Source: Desulfoluna spongiiphila | Lineage (GTDB): Bacteria; Desulfobacterota; Desulfobacteria; Desulfobacterales; Desulfolunaceae | DNA length: 64,000 nucleotides | NCBI RefSeq assembly: GCF_900101345.1 | Contig: NZ_FMUX01000007.1 | Coordinates: forward strand, 188,738 to 252,737 | Reading direction: 5' to 3' | Shown: in pieces, positions 52,972-62,090 of the stretch | Layout of the letters: each line of letters begins with the position of its first letter | Numbering within the stretch: position 1 is the first letter of the stretch | Translations under genes and position numbers: made by a program | Notes under the pieces: model-generated | Databases searched by the model: none | What the model saw: only the letters and a program-made list of their open reading frames with translations | Told to the model about the DNA's origin: nothing

Positions 52972-54147
52972 ATGGATGAGCTAAACCGTATTTGCAAAGA
53001 CTACGAAAATGAGATCACAGATTTTTTAAGAAAAATCATTTCTATACAAAGCTATACCGGCGAAGAAAAAGAGGTTGCCAAGACCATAAAGCAAACCATG
53101 GAGCAACTGGGGTATGACGACATCATTGAAACCGAATACGGCGATGTCATCGGTGTGCTTGGGGACGGGAACACAACAATCCTCATTGACTCCCACATGG
53201 ACACCGTCGTCGTTAACGATGCGGATCAATGGAAACACGATCCTTTTGGCGGCGACGTAGTAAACGGGAAAATGTATGGCCGCGGAGCATCAGACATGAA
53301 AAGCGCCATCGCCTCCTCTGTTTACGCAGGGTATTTTGCAAAAAAAATGGGCCTCCTGACTGGAAAAACCGTATACGTGTCGGCCTCCGTAATGGAAGAA
53401 GACTTTGATGGTTTTGCACTAAAAAACATCATTGAAAAGCTCCCCAAAAAGCCCGACGCAGTGGTTATCGGAGAACCGAGTGACAGGCAAATTGCGCTTG
53501 GCCATAGAGGCAGAGCGTTGCTTGAAGTCCACACGAAAGGCGTATCATGCCACGGAAGCGCGCCTGAAAATGGTGTAAATGCCGTTTATGAAATGTCGGA
53601 AATCATTCAAAGAGTCAATGAGCTCAACAACACATTATACAAAAATGAGGGCCAGCACGGCTCTGTGGTACTGAGCAAAATCGAAAGCACAGCGGTGTCG
53701 CTAAACGCAGTACCTGATGAATGCACCATTTACCTTGACCGCCGCCTGGCAAACGGAGAGACATTTCAAGTTATCGAAAAAGAGATGAATACCCTCATAG
53801 AGGGCACAAAGGCATCTTGGAATGTCTATGACGCCCTGGGCAGAAGCTATACCGAAAAAGAATTTGCCATGCACAGCTTTATGGAATCCTGGGCCATGGA
53901 TCCCGAAGACCCCATCACCGTCGCAATGAAAAAAGCATTCGAGGGCGCAACCGGGGAAGGCTCAAAACTTTTTCACTGGAATTTCAGCACAAACGGATTT
54001 GCTTCAACGGCCAAAGGAATACCGACAATCGGTTACGGCCCCGGCATCATGAAATGCTGCCACATGAAAGACGAACATTGCGAAATGAACGATGTGTTTG
54101 ACGCAACTCGAATCTATGCAAAATTCATAAATGAGTTCAATAACTAA
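52972..54147 (+). CDS. ygeY: M20-family amidohydrolase, YgeY-like
   Basis: 391 residues. Zinc ligands and catalytic residues are seen in ILIDSHMDTVVV, GRGASDMKSA (Asp ligand) and VMEEDFDG (Glu-Glu), with a dimerisation domain at about 180-290 containing the RRLANGETF-type lid. The length and sequence resemble E. coli YgeY, annotated as a selenium-metabolism-linked hydrolase though its substrate is not known. A gene order with dpaL (ygeX) suggests it splits an acylated or peptide form of diaminopropionate. The base composition is AT-richer than the genes left of 50 kb. Confidence 0.9.
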   Translation: MDELNRICKDYENEITDFLRKIISIQSYTGEEKEVAKTIKQTMEQLGYDDIIETEYGDVIGVLGDGNTTILIDSHMDTVVVNDADQWKHDPFGGDVVNGKMYGRGASDMKSAIASSVYAGYFAKKMGLLTGKTVYVSASVMEEDFDGFALKNIIEKLPKKPDAVVIGEPSDRQIALGHRGRALLEVHTKGVSCHGSAPENGVNAVYEMSEIIQRVNELNNTLYKNEGQHGSVVLSKIESTAVSLNAVPDECTIYLDRRLANGETFQVIEKEMNTLIEGTKASWNVYDALGRSYTEKEFAMHSFMESWAMDPEDPITVAMKKAFEGATGEGSKLFHWNFSTNGFASTAKGIPTIGYGPGIMKCCHMKDEHCEMNDVFDATRIYAKFINEFNN

Positions 54148-54184
54148 ACTTATAAAAACAGCTAAGTTAGTGAGGAGAGCAATT

Positions 54185-55447
54185 ATGAAATACGAAGTTA
54201 ACGGAACAATGAGAAATGTACCTTTCGCTCAAGAAGAGTATGATGCACGACTGGCACACGCAAAAAAAATCATGCGCGAAAACGGTGTCGATATACTGTT
54301 TTTAACTTCACCTGAAGCTCTTTACTATTTTTCCGGATACAAACTGAGCTGGTACAGGGTCAATTCCAAAAAGCAGTGGAATTACTATGTCCCCGCAAGT
54401 ATTGCGATCCATGTTGACCACGATGACTTTGCCTTTATGGATGTGGCAGGCGAAGAGGCTGACGTTTGCGAAGACACCGTATCAAAGGATATCCGTATCT
54501 TCACGCATGCCGGTCGCCCCACCTACGGAATCAGCGGCAATGCAGGCACTATCCCCCTTGGCGGGACCCTCATGGGCGCCATCGCAAAAAACCTCAAAGA
54601 ATCAGGGTGGCTGACCGGAAAAGTCGGCATCGAATCCGAAAAGCACGGCCTCCATATCACAAAGTTGATTAACAATGCCTTTGTTGAGGAAGGGACAGAA
54701 ACATTTAATGCAAGTGAGATGTTTGACATTATCCGCCAGATAAAGTCCAAGTCCGAGTTAGACTACATTGTAAAATCAGCAAAAATTGCCGATGTCGCGA
54801 TGGATGCGGTCAAAGAGTATCTCAAGCCCGGGGTTACTGAAAATGAACTCTATGCTTATGCTGCCTACAAGATGTCCCTTTCAGGTGGTGAACTTGCCGG
54901 ATGCGCATTTATCCATGGCGGCAACCGCGTATTGCGCGGCCACAACTTCCCATCCCACGAAAAACTCGAGCAGGGAGACGTCGTAATCGTCGACCTGTTC
55001 GGTTCACACCAACGCTACAGCTCTGATTTAAGCCGTCTTTTCACCATTGGAGACTTGGACGCGAGCCGATACACGGACGATCAGATTGCTTTCTTGCGCC
55101 TTGCAGAAAAATACCACCCGCTTATCCGAGAAAAGGTCCAAAGCATCCTCAAACCCAATATGCTCATCAATGATTTCACAGGTGAACTCAAAGAGTTTTA
55201 CAAGGAATTAGGCATTTGGGGCAAACAGTTCTGGCTTGGCGGTTATGACATGGGCATCCTCTGGCCTGGCGACTGCTGTGGTGGCGCAACGGTCTACGAT
55301 GCAGATATGGACAAAAAAGATCAGCGCTTTGTCCCGGGGACAGCCGTTAACTTTGAAACAGGTTTCTGGGTAATTGACACACTGGTCTTCTATGAAGACA
55401 AAGCGATTATTGCCGGTGACACACCCTGGGACATCGTCAGCGTTTAA
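54185..55447 (+). CDS. M24/creatinase-like protein ('pita-bread' fold), probably not a metal aminopeptidase
   Basis: 420 residues from the ATG at 54185 (GAGGAG upstream; the frame runs back to 54131 but overlaps ygeY). The N-terminal creatinase domain (ARLAHAKKIMRENGVDILFL) is followed by a C-terminal M24 fold with FIHGGNRVLRGHNFPSHEKL and QGDVVIVDLFGSHQRYSSDL. The first two metal Asp of PepP-like enzymes may be present (VDLFGSH, SSDLSR), but the His of GHGIG appears as GGYDMGI, and the final Glu region reads WVIDTLVFYED. That points to a creatinase-like, metal-free hydrolase. It may cleave an amidino or peptide-like substrate in the same pathway. Confidence 0.82.
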   Translation: MKYEVNGTMRNVPFAQEEYDARLAHAKKIMRENGVDILFLTSPEALYYFSGYKLSWYRVNSKKQWNYYVPASIAIHVDHDDFAFMDVAGEEADVCEDTVSKDIRIFTHAGRPTYGISGNAGTIPLGGTLMGAIAKNLKESGWLTGKVGIESEKHGLHITKLINNAFVEEGTETFNASEMFDIIRQIKSKSELDYIVKSAKIADVAMDAVKEYLKPGVTENELYAYAAYKMSLSGGELAGCAFIHGGNRVLRGHNFPSHEKLEQGDVVIVDLFGSHQRYSSDLSRLFTIGDLDASRYTDDQIAFLRLAEKYHPLIREKVQSILKPNMLINDFTGELKEFYKELGIWGKQFWLGGYDMGILWPGDCCGGATVYDADMDKKDQRFVPGTAVNFETGFWVIDTLVFYEDKAIIAGDTPWDIVSV

Positions 55448-55690
55448 CCCGGATTTTTCATGAGAAAGGGTATGCGTCTATCTCAATCGTCAAGGAATTG
55501 TCGACGGATAGAGGTAGGCGTATACCCAGCGCAAACAGCCTTATCCCCAGGCCAGAAGCCAGGCATCATCGGCCACGCCGCATGATCAATACAAGACATA
55601 AAAACCCATTCAAGGGCCCGTACCACGAACCATGTACCAGTCAATCCGGTATCGGGCCTATATTACAGATGACAAATTGAGGTTACGTTA

Positions 55691-56893
55691 ATGAGTTACA
55701 AGAAGTGTGGCTGTGAATTTTTTGCAGCTGATTGTGCAGGAAAAACCGATTGCGATCTTTTTACCCCTGAAGTTGCCAAAAAAGTCAGGCGGTATGCGAA
55801 AACATTGGAGCAATACGAACCAACCCCCCTTGTTGCCCTTAATGAGCTTTCAAAAGAACTGAACGTTAAACATATTTTTGTCAAAGACGAATCATACCGC
55901 ATGGGTTTGAAGGCGTTTAAGTCCATTGGCGTTGTGTATGGTGTGTCCAAGGTTCTTTGCAAACATTTGGGAGTAAACATCGATGACATTGATTTCGATT
56001 ACTTTCTGAAGCCCGAAGTCAATGCCAAAATCAAAGATATTGTTTTGATTGCAGCCACGGACGGCAACCATGGCAAAGGCCTGGCCTATGCCGCCAAATT
56101 AATCGGCTGCCAGTGCTATATCTACATGCCTTCACAGACAGTTCCTGCGCGAGTCGAAGCCATCGAAAAGTTGGGTGCCGAGGTTACAGTCACACCTCAC
56201 AACTATGACGGAACGTTGAAGCTTGTCATTGAAAAAGCAGCGAAAATGGGCTGGTGCCATGTCCAAGACCAGGCATGGGAAGGTTACACAGAGACAACCA
56301 ACTTTATCTCACAAGGCTACACAGCCATTGCGGATGAAATCAGGGAGCAGTTAGGTGAAACAAAGCCAACACACATTATCCTGCAAGCAGGCGCAGGATC
56401 ATTTGCAGTTGGTATTATGGCCTACTATTCAACTCTGATGGGCGAAAACAAACCCCACATGACCATCGTTGAGCCGGACACAGCAGGGTGTTACATGCAG
56501 TCCGCGTTGGCAAATACATTCACAACAGTCGATGGTGACCTGGCAACCATTATGGCCGGATTATCCGTTGGTGAACCGAATATCTTCGCTTACACCGTCC
56601 TGAAAGACATTGTTGACTACTATATCACATGCCCCAACGAATTTTCAGCAACAGGCATGAGAATATTGGCAACCCCCATGGGCAGTGACACAAAAATCAC
56701 GTCTGGAGACTCTGGTGCGGTTTGCCTTGGCGTTACATACGGCATCTGCACAATGGATGCATTAAAAGATATCCGCGAAGAGATGAAACTGACAAAAGAC
56801 TCTGTCTTATTGTTCATTAGCACCGAAGGGGATACCGATCCTGAAATCTACAGAAACATCATATGGAATGGAAGTTACCCATTGAGCGCGTAG
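55691..56893 (+). CDS. dpaL: Diaminopropionate ammonia-lyase
   Basis: 400 residues, close to E. coli YgeX/DpaL. A fold II PLP enzyme: the Schiff-base Lys lies in ESYRMGLKAFKSIG, the Asn-Gly-His loop in AATDGNHGKGLAYAAKLIG, and the glycine-rich phosphate loop region in QAGAGSFAVG. It converts 2,3-diaminopropionate to pyruvate and two ammonia, acting on both isomers in the family. It shares the operon with RidA, which would clear its enamine intermediates. The 243-base gap to the preceding gene contains no gene. Confidence 0.95.
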   Translation: MSYKKCGCEFFAADCAGKTDCDLFTPEVAKKVRRYAKTLEQYEPTPLVALNELSKELNVKHIFVKDESYRMGLKAFKSIGVVYGVSKVLCKHLGVNIDDIDFDYFLKPEVNAKIKDIVLIAATDGNHGKGLAYAAKLIGCQCYIYMPSQTVPARVEAIEKLGAEVTVTPHNYDGTLKLVIEKAAKMGWCHVQDQAWEGYTETTNFISQGYTAIADEIREQLGETKPTHIILQAGAGSFAVGIMAYYSTLMGENKPHMTIVEPDTAGCYMQSALANTFTTVDGDLATIMAGLSVGEPNIFAYTVLKDIVDYYITCPNEFSATGMRILATPMGSDTKITSGDSGAVCLGVTYGICTMDALKDIREEMKLTKDSVLLFISTEGDTDPEIYRNIIWNGSYPLSA

Positions 56894-56951
56894 ACAAGCC
56901 GTAAACTTCTCATAGAGTTTGACAAGCAACACATACCACTACAGTGCGACG

Positions 56952-57044
56952 TGCACCCGACATTGACATTGATCTATCTGTTCATCTATTTGAACCGATA
57001 GAAAAATTGAAACGCCGGGTGCGCAAACTCAAATGTCGGGTGCA
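56952..57044. repeat. Perfect 13-bp inverted repeat between dpaL and the permease
   Basis: TGCACCCGACATT (56952-56964) and AATGTCGGGTGCA (57032-57044). A third, partial copy (GCCGGGTGCGCAAAC) is at 57014-57028. It looks like a small cruciform element, similar in shape and end sequence (GGGTGCA) to the one at 14355. Confidence 0.65.
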
Positions 57045-57069
57045 ATATAGCCCAGCAACACAAGGAGAA

Positions 57070-58440
57070 ATGCAATTGAGTAGCTCATTAGACACAAGTC
57101 AGGGAAATGGTACGCTAGGCAAATGGACACTCTTGGCTATGGGTGTTGGCTGTACCATTGGCGCTGGTGTATTCTCGCTGGTAGGTCAGGCAATCGGCAT
57201 CACCGGCCATTCGCTTTGGCTTGCCTTTGGTTTGGCTATTATTCTTGGTTTTTTCTACAACGTACCAATGCTTTTTGCAAGTGGGTCACTGATCATGGAC
57301 GGCGGCCCCTACGCCCTCATTAGCACCATTTTGGGCAAAAAATACGCCGGCATGTATGTTGTGAGCTTCTTCCTGTATTTTCCTACAGTTGCAATATACG
57401 CTATCTCCCTTGGGATCTACGTTCACTCCGTTATCCCGGGCCTGCCCGTCAACGTTGTTGCGATCATTGCATTGACAACGTTTTACATCGTCAACCTGTT
57501 TGGAATGGACACATTGTCCAAATTCCAGAATATGATGACCGCCGCCTTGGTCGTAGGCGTTGCGACATTTATTCTTATCGGGTTGGGACATATTGACTTC
57601 ACGTTGCTGTCGAGCGTTTCTAACCCCGACTTTTTAGCAAACGGACCTAAAGGCTTGTTTCAGGCTACTTGTTTGCTGTCCTTCTGTACGTATTGTCAAT
57701 ACTACCTCATGTTCTTCAGCAGGCACGCCAAAAACCCCAAGAAAGACATTGCCTTCGGCATGTTGGGCACAACCATTGTTATCGTATTCGTATACTTAGG
57801 GGTTTCTGTTGTCGCATCCGGAGTCCTCCCTATCGAAGCGGTTGCCAATCAACCCCTTACATACGTCGCAAAAAAGATTCTTGCTTCACCGATTTTTGTA
57901 TTTTTCATCATTTGCGGACCTTTCATGGCCCTTGCGACAACCATTAACAGCGTGTACGCCGCCTACGTTCAGCCTCTGTATTCAGCTACCCAAGACGGCT
58001 GGTTCCCCGAAAGCTTTGCTGCGACCAACAAAAAAGGCAGCCCCTGGAAGATCCTGACGATTTGCTGGGCATCTTCGATGCTCCCGATTGTATTGGGATG
58101 GGACGTCAGCACCATTGCAAACACCTACCTTTTAACCGACCTTATCCTGGGTGTTTTCCTGGTGGTTTCAATCGCCCAAATCCCCAAAAAATACCCGGGC
58201 GCCTGGGCAAACAGAGAATTTGGCAGAAAAATCCCGACGTGGATATTCTATGTGTCAGTGGGCCTTGCCGGTCTTGTTCAATGCATCATTATCTACAACT
58301 CAATTACATCCATCAAACTCTACATCGTCGTTATTACGATCATAGCGTTTACCACGGGTGTGGTTTATGCGATCAAAAAAGAAAAAGACCATAACGTAAA
58401 GTCTCCCATGCTGGATCTTTCCTTGGAAACGAATGATTAA
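57070..58440 (+). CDS. APC-family amino acid permease
   Basis: 456 residues from the ATG at 57070. A TTG at 57076 has better spacing from the AAGGAG and may be the true start; the upstream frame to 56944 overlaps the repeat. There are about 12 hydrophobic helices. The first has the APC substrate-binding motif VGCTIGAGVFSLVGQA, then SLIMDGGPYALISTI. It likely imports the substrate of the operon, diaminopropionate or a derivative. A hairpin follows the stop. Confidence 0.92.
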   Translation: MQLSSSLDTSQGNGTLGKWTLLAMGVGCTIGAGVFSLVGQAIGITGHSLWLAFGLAIILGFFYNVPMLFASGSLIMDGGPYALISTILGKKYAGMYVVSFFLYFPTVAIYAISLGIYVHSVIPGLPVNVVAIIALTTFYIVNLFGMDTLSKFQNMMTAALVVGVATFILIGLGHIDFTLLSSVSNPDFLANGPKGLFQATCLLSFCTYCQYYLMFFSRHAKNPKKDIAFGMLGTTIVIVFVYLGVSVVASGVLPIEAVANQPLTYVAKKILASPIFVFFIICGPFMALATTINSVYAAYVQPLYSATQDGWFPESFAATNKKGSPWKILTICWASSMLPIVLGWDVSTIANTYLLTDLILGVFLVVSIAQIPKKYPGAWANREFGRKIPTWIFYVSVGLAGLVQCIIIYNSITSIKLYIVVITIIAFTTGVVYAIKKEKDHNVKSPMLDLSLETND

Positions 58441-58453
58441 CCCACTTGCCCTT

Positions 58454-58481
58454 GCCCCGTCGTCCCTTAAAACGATGGGGC
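58454..58481 (+). terminator. Hairpin ending the dpaL operon
   Basis: GCCCCGTCGT / ACGATGGGGC stem (one G-T pair), eight-base loop; no T-run. Confidence 0.55.
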
Positions 58482-58859
58482 GGGTCAGGTCGTCACTCAA
58501 CCGTTAAGAACCAAGCATAGGTGCGAACGTCCTTATGGCACTTTATAGTGCTGCCACGCTGGGATACCCACTTCCATAATTCGAGGAGGGCATCCCAGGG
58601 TAAACCAACTTCGGCTTCCTTCTGCCCAGAAAAAAATCCATGGACATGGTGGGCGTCTCCGGGCTGAAAGTGCACGTACTGGGCATCATCGCCCGAACCC
58701 GAACCAGCAACATCTCACACGTTTCGGCCCACCGCACGCCCGTGGTGTCAGACGCAAAGACCACAGGCAGCGACCCGGGACGCGTGATCCGGATGAAATA
58801 TCAAAATAGCCTTACCTCTGAAAAACCGAGCACATTGCCATTGCGAGGCATTGCCTCCT
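58482..58859. other. Region with no clear gene
   Basis: About 380 bases. Open frames exist on both strands but resemble no family and lack ribosome sites. It may be a remnant; nothing further seen. Confidence 0.3.
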
Positions 58860-58918
58860 CAAAAAAACGAAAGCCGCCGCGCGTTGACCCTTTGCCATGT
58901 CAACGTGCGGCGGCTTTC
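58860..58918 (-). terminator. Strong intrinsic terminator for the fusion gene
   Basis: A 20-bp stem with one internal mismatch, GAAAGCCGCCGCGCGTTGAC pairing with 58899-58918, ten-base loop. On the minus strand it is followed by CGTTTTTTTGAG, so it ends the 60521-to-59025 transcript. Confidence 0.9.
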
Positions 58919-59024
58919 ATCTTTCCTCGTGAAGCACCATTAGACCCACGTCACCCATTGCAAAACAGTGAGGGGGCCGCACCCCACGATTCGCGGGCCC
59001 GGAGAGTGCGCCGTGCGCACCGAA

Positions 59025-60521
59025 TTACGAGCTTCTCTCCTCAAGCCAACGTGAATACAAGGCCGAGGCACAAATCGTAAGAAACTTCACGATATCCGAA
59101 TCCGAGCGGGAGGTAAGGATAATGGGGGCCGAGGCGCCCAGGACCACGTTGGCCACTTCGGCGCCCATGGTCATGGCCCAGCTTTTGTAGAGAATGTTGC
59201 CGGTGGCGATGTAGGGAACCACAAGGATGTCCGCCTTGCCGGCCACGGGGTCGCCGGTGATGCCCTTGGCCTTGACAAAGCTCTCGTAGAGGGCGAGGTC
59301 GTAAGAAAGGGGCCCGGCAACGTCGGCGTCCTCCCATGTCATCTCCGAAAGGTTCCGTTCAAAGACGGTGGTGGGGATGCTGTCGGTGGGGACTTCGTTG
59401 GCATCCAGCAGGGCCACCTTGGGACGGGCCACGCCCAGGGACCTGGCCACATCGATGGCGTTTCGGACGATATCCACCCCGCTGGCCACGTCGTCTCCCA
59501 CAAAGAGCTCGGGGTTAATGCCGGGGTCGGTGAGCATGAGGAGGCGGTCCACGCCGGGAACCTCAAAGATCCCCACCAGCGAAAGCCTGCGCCCCGTGCC
59601 GATGCCCTGGCTGCGGTTTAATATGGCCTTTAAAAAGGCGTTGGTGTTCACCTTGCCCTTCATGATCATGTGGCCGAGGCCCTTGCGGATGATGTCCACA
59701 CCGGCCCGGGCCGCCTCCAGCTCAAAGGCGTCTCCCTCGGCTGCAACCTCCACATATTCGTAGGCGGCGGGAAATCGCAGCTCTCCTTGGCACCGTTCAT
59801 CGATCCAGGCTCTTTTGCCCACGAGGTAGGCCTTGTCGATGATCTCCTCTTCAATGGCGATGTTGATGGCGGAGATGGCCGTCTTGTCCGGCGAGATCAC
59901 CACGATATTGCGACGGGTCAGAAGCTTGGCCGCTTCGATGATGGCCTTCATGCGCCGACCCCGTGTGCGGTGGACCATGGACTCGCCTTTGTAGATGGAA
60001 GAGACCAGCACCACTTTTTCCGTTACGGCGTTCACCGAGTGGGGAAGGCTGGAATCAAAATAGAAACTGTCCCCCTCTTCCAGGATATTCACCTCACCGT
60101 CCACCACGATTTTAAGGGTCCCTTGGGTGATGAACAAAAACTCCTCGCCATCGTGACGGCTGACCTCCACCTCGGCATCGTCCCGCCGGTAGATGGTCAC
60201 CAGAAAGGGCTCCATGCTCCGCCCCACATAGGAGGGCGCCAGGCTCTCATAATCCAGGGTACGCTCATTTCGGACCACCACGCGATCGGCAACCGAGGTC
60301 TTGATTGCCTTTCGCTCCCGGTACTCCTTGCCGTGAAGAAGGGCAGGAAGATCGGTTTTCAAGAGGGTGGCGAGCTTAAGAAGATCGGACACCCCCAGGG
60401 ACAGCTCCCCGTCCATCAGCTCACCAAACCGCCCCGCGCCCAGGCCCAGAATCTCCATGGCCTCCGCCTCGGAGACCCCTTCACGCGCCATGTACCGTTT
60501 CAGGTGCTTGCCAATATCCAT
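59025..60521 (-). CDS. XRE-cupin-phosphotransbutyrylase fusion protein
   Basis: 498 residues. Residues 1-60 are an XRE-like helix-turn-helix (HLKRYMAREGVSEAEAMEIL), residues about 90-180 a cupin (VTIYRRDDAEVEVSRHDGEE, FLFITQGTLKIVVDGEVNIL, EGDSFYFDSSLPHSV), and residues about 185-498 a phosphate acetyl/butyryltransferase domain (KLLTRRNIVVISPDKTAISA, AARAGVDIIRKGLGHMIMKG, LTDPGINPELFV, KADILVVPYIATGNILYKSW). XRE-cupin regulators and phosphotransbutyrylases are usually separate proteins. The fusion would link acyl-CoA/acyl-phosphate chemistry to sensing or DNA binding. It lies downstream of butyrate kinase on the same strand, so both halves of acyl-phosphate metabolism are together. Confidence 0.9.
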   Translation of the reverse strand: MDIGKHLKRYMAREGVSEAEAMEILGLGAGRFGELMDGELSLGVSDLLKLATLLKTDLPALLHGKEYRERKAIKTSVADRVVVRNERTLDYESLAPSYVGRSMEPFLVTIYRRDDAEVEVSRHDGEEFLFITQGTLKIVVDGEVNILEEGDSFYFDSSLPHSVNAVTEKVVLVSSIYKGESMVHRTRGRRMKAIIEAAKLLTRRNIVVISPDKTAISAINIAIEEEIIDKAYLVGKRAWIDERCQGELRFPAAYEYVEVAAEGDAFELEAARAGVDIIRKGLGHMIMKGKVNTNAFLKAILNRSQGIGTGRRLSLVGIFEVPGVDRLLMLTDPGINPELFVGDDVASGVDIVRNAIDVARSLGVARPKVALLDANEVPTDSIPTTVFERNLSEMTWEDADVAGPLSYDLALYESFVKAKGITGDPVAGKADILVVPYIATGNILYKSWAMTMGAEVANVVLGASAPIILTSRSDSDIVKFLTICASALYSRWLEERSS

Positions 60522-61022
60522 ATCGCCCTTCCTGTTTATTTAAAAAAAAACATGTAACTATTCAGCTCAATAACGTCAGCTCAAAAAAGCCTCCGGCGGC
60601 CCTGCCGGGGGCCAAACTTTTAAAAAGTTTGACAAACTGGTCTTTGGTGAGCCTTCCCAGGCTTCGCCCGTGACCATCAATAACCTTGATTCGATGTTCG
60701 ACGTGGCGTCCCGAAAGGCACGTTTTGCTTTATAAAACCACCAACCGCCAGCCGGGATAAGTGACACTCTCAATCGTCGCTACCTGTTCACCCTGTGAAG
60801 CGCGCTGGTTTTGGTGCATAAAATGCACCCTACGCATTGCGGTGCTTCCAATGCCGTCACCGGCCCCAAAACCTGTGTACCCGAGCTGGCTCGAAAACGC
60901 CACCATAGCTCAACGACTCCCGCCCCATGGCCTATTTTACCTGATTTCCCTCCGCATTGCAGTGCGTCCAATGACGCCACCAAAGTCCAACACCCCTATT
61001 ATCTATTCACCTATGACCTATT
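60522..61022. other. Gap between buk and the fusion gene, made of repeats
   Basis: 501 bases. 60585-60632 is one end of the MITE-like element (GCCTCCGGCGGCCCTGCCGG, followed by a TTTAAAAAGTTT hairpin). 60813-60832 is an arm of the cruciform repeat. 60834-60861 and 60954-60981 are diverged direct repeats (GCATTGCRGTGC...CACC), and 60931-60948 repeats exactly at 61017-61034, reaching into the 3' end of buk. Confidence 0.6.
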
Positions 61023-62090
61023 TTACCTGATTTCATATTCCTTTGCCTCCTCTTCTCCCCTCAACACCCTCAAGGCCCCGTCTGCAAGCGCCTCAAGCTC
61101 GAATTCACCGGGTACGACCACCACGTCTGCGATGAACTCGATTTTTTCCGTGATGGCCTCGGTGAGGCGTCGGCTGTGGGCCATGCCGCCGGTGAGGACA
61201 ACGGCATCGACCTGCCCGTCCATGGCGGCGGCAAGCCCCCCGATCTCTTTGGCGATCTGATAGACCATGCCGCCCCAGACCAGGATGGCCTCGGCATCGC
61301 CCTCTTCCATGAGACGCTCCACCTCGCGAAGGTCCACGATGCCGAGATAGGAGAAGATTCCGCCTTGGCGGCTGACGGTCCGCACAAGGGTATCCGGGGT
61401 GTACCGGCCTTCTTTAAGGGCGCTGACGATCCCTTCCACGGGAAGGGAACCGGAGCGCTCCGGGGCATAGGGCCCATCGCCGTTGAGGCCGTTGTTGACA
61501 TCGATGACCCGCCCTTTTTTGTGGGCCCCCACGGTGACGCCCCCGCCCATATGGGCCACGATGAGATGGGCCTGGTGGTAAGAACCACCCCTTTCTTCGG
61601 CCACCCGCCGCGCCACGGCCTTCTGGTTGAGGGCATGGAAAATGCTCTTCCGCTCGATGCCGGCAAGGCCGGAGAGCCGAGCCACGTCGTTGAGTTCATC
61701 CACCACCACGGGATCCACGATAAAGGCTTCGCACCCGGACGTTACGGCAAACCGGCGGGCCAGGATCCCGCCAAGGTTCGAGGCATGGCTGCCGCTGGCG
61801 CCGGTTTTAAGGTCCGACAGAAGGTTGTCGCACACCCTGTAGACACCGCCGGTGACGGGGCGGACCAAGCCGCCGCGGCCCACCACGGCATCAAACCGGG
61901 CCGTGCCGAGGCCGCGTTTCTCAAGTTCCTCCGTGATGCAGGCAAACCGCATCTCCTCCTGCTCATGGACTTCCGAAAACGAGTCGATAAGGCTTCGGTC
62001 GTGATCCATGCCCGCATGGATCATCTCCCCTTGGGTGAACACCCCGATTTTTGTCGATGTGGAACCGGGGTCAATGGCCAGGATATTCAT
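61023..62090 (-). CDS. buk: Butyrate kinase (or branched-chain fatty acid kinase)
   Basis: 355 residues, standard Buk length. The ASKHA fold begins LAIDPGSTSTKIGVF; VGRGGLVRPVTGGVYRV and HASNLGGILAR are family signatures, and VAHMGGGVTVGAHKKGRVID and VLTGGMAHSRRLTEAI are the nucleotide-binding blocks. It converts butyryl-phosphate and ADP to butyrate and ATP, or the reverse for butyrate activation. GGAGGG lies three bases before the ATG. It probably acts with the phosphotransbutyrylase domain encoded 500 bases downstream. Confidence 0.96.
   Translation of the reverse strand: MNILAIDPGSTSTKIGVFTQGEMIHAGMDHDRSLIDSFSEVHEQEEMRFACITEELEKRGLGTARFDAVVGRGGLVRPVTGGVYRVCDNLLSDLKTGASGSHASNLGGILARRFAVTSGCEAFIVDPVVVDELNDVARLSGLAGIERKSIFHALNQKAVARRVAEERGGSYHQAHLIVAHMGGGVTVGAHKKGRVIDVNNGLNGDGPYAPERSGSLPVEGIVSALKEGRYTPDTLVRTVSRQGGIFSYLGIVDLREVERLMEEGDAEAILVWGGMVYQIAKEIGGLAAAMDGQVDAVVLTGGMAHSRRLTEAITEKIEFIADVVVVPGEFELEALADGALRVLRGEEEAKEYEIR

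Noticed and set aside
58482..59080. Possible gene or pseudogene on either strand after the APC permease
   Set aside because: Neither strand shows a known family, and the plus-strand frame runs through the terminator hairpin into the fusion gene.
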